DNA of 16,319 bases from Maribacter sp. (GTDB lineage: Bacteria > Bacteroidota > Bacteroidia > Flavobacteriales > Flavobacteriaceae), in contig JAHHKH010000416.1 of NCBI GenBank assembly GCA_018679695.1, positions 1-16,319 of the forward strand. Reading direction: 5' to 3'. The position numbers and the translations under genes were made by a program. This document shows, one piece after another, positions 14,794 through 16,319 of this stretch (its first letter is position 1; each line of letters opens with the position of its first letter). The notes beneath the pieces are model-generated. The model was given only the letters and a program-made list of their open reading frames with translations. It was not told the DNA's origin and made no database searches.

Positions 14794-14852
14794 CGCAGTT
14801 ATTTGTAGTGTTTTGCCAGGTGCAAAAGCCTATAAATTTTTATCTTCGACTT

Positions 14853-15341
14853 ATGGTTACAATAAGAAATGAAAAATCATTACGTATTAGCATGGTACTT
14901 TTACGGCTGTTCATTGGGTGGCACTTTCTCTATGAGGGCATTATAAAACTATACAATCCCGATTGGACATCCTATGGCTATCTTGCCTCGGCTCAAGGAC
15001 CATTTCGTCCTTTCTTTTTGTGGATGACGAGTGATTCGCTCATCGGTTTTGCCGATTGGGGCAATATAATCGCACTGACATTTGTGGGACTTACCTTGGT
15101 GCTCGGCATCTTTGAAAAATGGGGAGCCCTTGTTGGGGCCTGTTTATTGGCCCTGTACTATCTAGCGCATCCGTCTTTCCCTTGGGTAACCCAATTGAAT
15201 GTGGAGGGTAGCTACTGGTTCATCAATAAAAACCTGATTGAGCTTATTGCCTGTTTGGTCATTTATCAAATACCAACTTCGCAGTTCTTTGGACTACAAC
15301 GCTTGTTCAATAAAAAAGAAATCAAAACCCAGACGAATTAG
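14853..15341 (+). CDS. DoxX family membrane protein
   Basis: 162 residues from the ATG at 14853. The frame is open back to a TTG at 14769, but the extra 28 residues have no family support and would overlap the promoter region. Four hydrophobic segments are seen: ISMVLLRLFIGWHFLYEGI, WGNIIALTFVGLTLVLGIF, WGALVGACLLALYYLAH and NLIELIACLVIYQI, with the family's opening LRLFIGWHFLYEGIIKLYNP. DoxX-like proteins are small inner-membrane proteins, some linked to quinol oxidation or redox and membrane homeostasis. The gene is five bases before the Tat-exported oxidoreductase gene, so they are one operon, and an electron-transfer or cofactor partnership is a reasonable inference. The NVEGSYWFINKNLIE loop near residue 120 faces one side of the membrane. 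Confidence 0.82.
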   Translation: MVTIRNEKSLRISMVLLRLFIGWHFLYEGIIKLYNPDWTSYGYLASAQGPFRPFFLWMTSDSLIGFADWGNIIALTFVGLTLVLGIFEKWGALVGACLLALYYLAHPSFPWVTQLNVEGSYWFINKNLIELIACLVIYQIPTSQFFGLQRLFNKKEIKTQTN

Positions 15342-15346
15342 GAGCT
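15342..15346 (+). promoter_or_regulatory. Shine-Dalgarno-like site (AGGAG, 15340-15344) setting the oxidoreductase start
   Basis: TTAGGAGCTATG: the AGGAG overlaps the DoxX stop codon and sits three bases before the ATG. This is an unusually good ribosome site for this phylum and suggests translational coupling of the two genes. Confidence 0.5.
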
Positions 15347-16319
15347 ATGAAATTTACGAGAAGAGATGCATTAAAAGGTTTAGGGGGTATTCCACTAATG
15401 GGTGCTGTTTGGTGGGCAGGGGCAGCGAATACCGTAGCCAAAAAAAGGGAACGTTCGGCTATTTTGGAGCAATTGAACATTCAACCGTCACTACCAACGG
15501 CCGTACCGCGCATAGGTGGTGAGCCGGTACGAATAGGGATCATTGGTTTTGGTATTCGCGGTGAGCAACTTTGTCGTGCTTTGGGTTTTGCTACCAACGA
15601 ATGGAAAGAGGAGATGCGTTTGGCAGCCAAGGAGATTCCCAAACACTCAGCCTTGACCGATTTTGAGGCCCAGGACAAACTCAATGTAAAGCTCACAGGT
15701 ATCTGTGATATTTTCGATTACCGTGCCAATATGGCCTTAAATTCTTTCAACACCGCCGATAATAAGATGGAGCGATTTCGTACCCATCAGGAGATGATCC
15801 GTTCGGGGAAGGTCGATGCAGTGGTCATTGCCACACCGGATCATTGGCATGCCCCTATGGCAATTGACGCCCTGGAGAACAATATCCATGTATATATAGA
15901 GAAGCCCATGACCCATACGGTCGAGGAAACTTACAGACTACGCGAAGCTGCACGAAATTCAAAAGCCGTATTGCAGGTAGGGCACCAACATAGGCAGACC
16001 CTTAGCTTTCAGACTGCCAAGGATATTATCCTGAAAGGGACGCTAGGGCATGTATCTTTGATACAGACCAATACCAACCGTAATGATGACAATGGTGCCT
16101 GGATGTATGATATTCACCCTGACGCGAGTCCACAGACCATTGATTGGGATCTTTTTTTGGGTACGGCCCCCAAAGTACCTTTCAATAAAAACCATTTCTT
16201 TAGATGGCGCAAGTGGTGGGCCTATGGTTCGGGTCTTTCCGGTGATCTCTTGTCGCACGATTACGACCGTTTGAACTGCGTCCTGGATATGGGGATTCCG
16301 GATGCTGTTATGACTTCAG
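15347..16319 (+). CDS. Tat-exported Gfo/Idh/MocA family oxidoreductase (3' truncated by window end)
   Basis: 324 codons seen, open to the last base. The N-terminus FTRRDALKGLGG is a Tat signal, with the hydrophobic region to about residue 30. The Rossmann motif GIIGFGIRG is at 64-72, followed after an insertion of about 45 residues (LCRALGFATNEW to LNVKLTGICD) by the CD of strand 2, then VVIATPDHWHAPMA (159-172), IEKPM (184-188; K186 is the usual catalytic-site lysine) and VGHQHRQ. The segment WDLFLGTAPKVPFN, then FRWRKWWAYGSGLSGDLLSH, is typical of exported Bacteroidota members. Such enzymes carry tightly bound NAD(P) through the Tat system; known relatives oxidise sugars, cleave glycosides (GH109) or make 3-keto-glycosides. 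It is coupled to the DoxX gene. Substrate unknown. Confidence 0.9.
   Translation, partial: MKFTRRDALKGLGGIPLMGAVWWAGAANTVAKKRERSAILEQLNIQPSLPTAVPRIGGEPVRIGIIGFGIRGEQLCRALGFATNEWKEEMRLAAKEIPKHSALTDFEAQDKLNVKLTGICDIFDYRANMALNSFNTADNKMERFRTHQEMIRSGKVDAVVIATPDHWHAPMAIDALENNIHVYIEKPMTHTVEETYRLREAARNSKAVLQVGHQHRQTLSFQTAKDIILKGTLGHVSLIQTNTNRNDDNGAWMYDIHPDASPQTIDWDLFLGTAPKVPFNKNHFFRWRKWWAYGSGLSGDLLSHDYDRLNCVLDMGIPDAVMTS

Larger units (their letters stand above)
14544..14852. other. 309-bp intergenic region before the DoxX gene
   Basis: Its left part is filled by the palindromic repeat (14585-14709). Its right part carries candidate -7 boxes for the downstream operon: TAGTTTTG (14786-14793), an exact TAnnTTTG match, and TATCTTCG (14841-14848), one mismatch but very close to the ATG. 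No coding sequence seen. Confidence 0.45.

Noticed and set aside
14769..14852. TTG start for the DoxX gene giving 28 more residues
   Set aside because: The hydrophobic extension is not part of the DoxX family and covers the candidate promoters; the ATG at 14853 fits the family N-terminus.

Overview
The window looks like chromosomal DNA from a marine-type member of the Flavobacteriaceae (Bacteroidota). The evidence is a moderately AT-rich composition, Sec signal peptides ending in AQAQ- or SAQ-like cleavage sites, few Shine-Dalgarno sequences, several -7 boxes of the Bacteroidota form TAnnTTTG, and gene families typical of the group (VPS10-like BNR proteins, DUF1080, DUF885, Tat-exported Gfo/Idh/MocA oxidoreductases). 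I cannot name the genus from sequence alone. I see no rRNA, tRNA, CRISPR array, transposase or phage gene.

Left part (1-8251). The 3' end of a large VPS10/sortilin-like BNR-repeat protein is closed by a strong hairpin. An exported class V aminotransferase follows on the + strand. It converges on a two-gene minus-strand operon, a DUF885-type exported hydrolase followed by a nitrilase, driven by a good Bacteroidota promoter at about 4956-4984. A serine beta-lactamase-fold hydrolase diverges from that promoter region. It converges on a second minus-strand operon, a zinc alcohol dehydrogenase followed by a small flavin-fold protein. A palindromic possible operator lies upstream of this operon.

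Middle part (8427-13526). Single-gene units: a DUF1080 (3-keto-disaccharide hydrolase family) secreted protein, a DUF2188 protein, a SAM methyltransferase, a very small secreted basic protein, a secreted O-methyltransferase-like protein with an altered metal site, a DUF481-like outer-membrane protein and a TerB-fold protein. The small secreted protein has a perfect hairpin four bases before its ATG and a 463-bp upstream region rich in inverted repeats.

Right part (13836-16319). A secreted two-domain protein is split by one in-frame TAA. A 125-bp nested palindromic repeat, probably a MITE/REP-type element, follows. The window ends in a tight operon of a DoxX membrane protein and a Tat-exported Gfo/Idh/MocA oxidoreductase that runs off the end.

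The common theme is export and breakdown of organic substrates (periplasmic hydrolases, oxidoreductases and nitrilase). I see no obvious new defence or mobile system. The best leads for novelty are the structured leader of the tiny secreted protein, the exported methyltransferase with an Asp-to-His change in its metal site, the DoxX-Tat oxidoreductase pair and the nested palindromic element.
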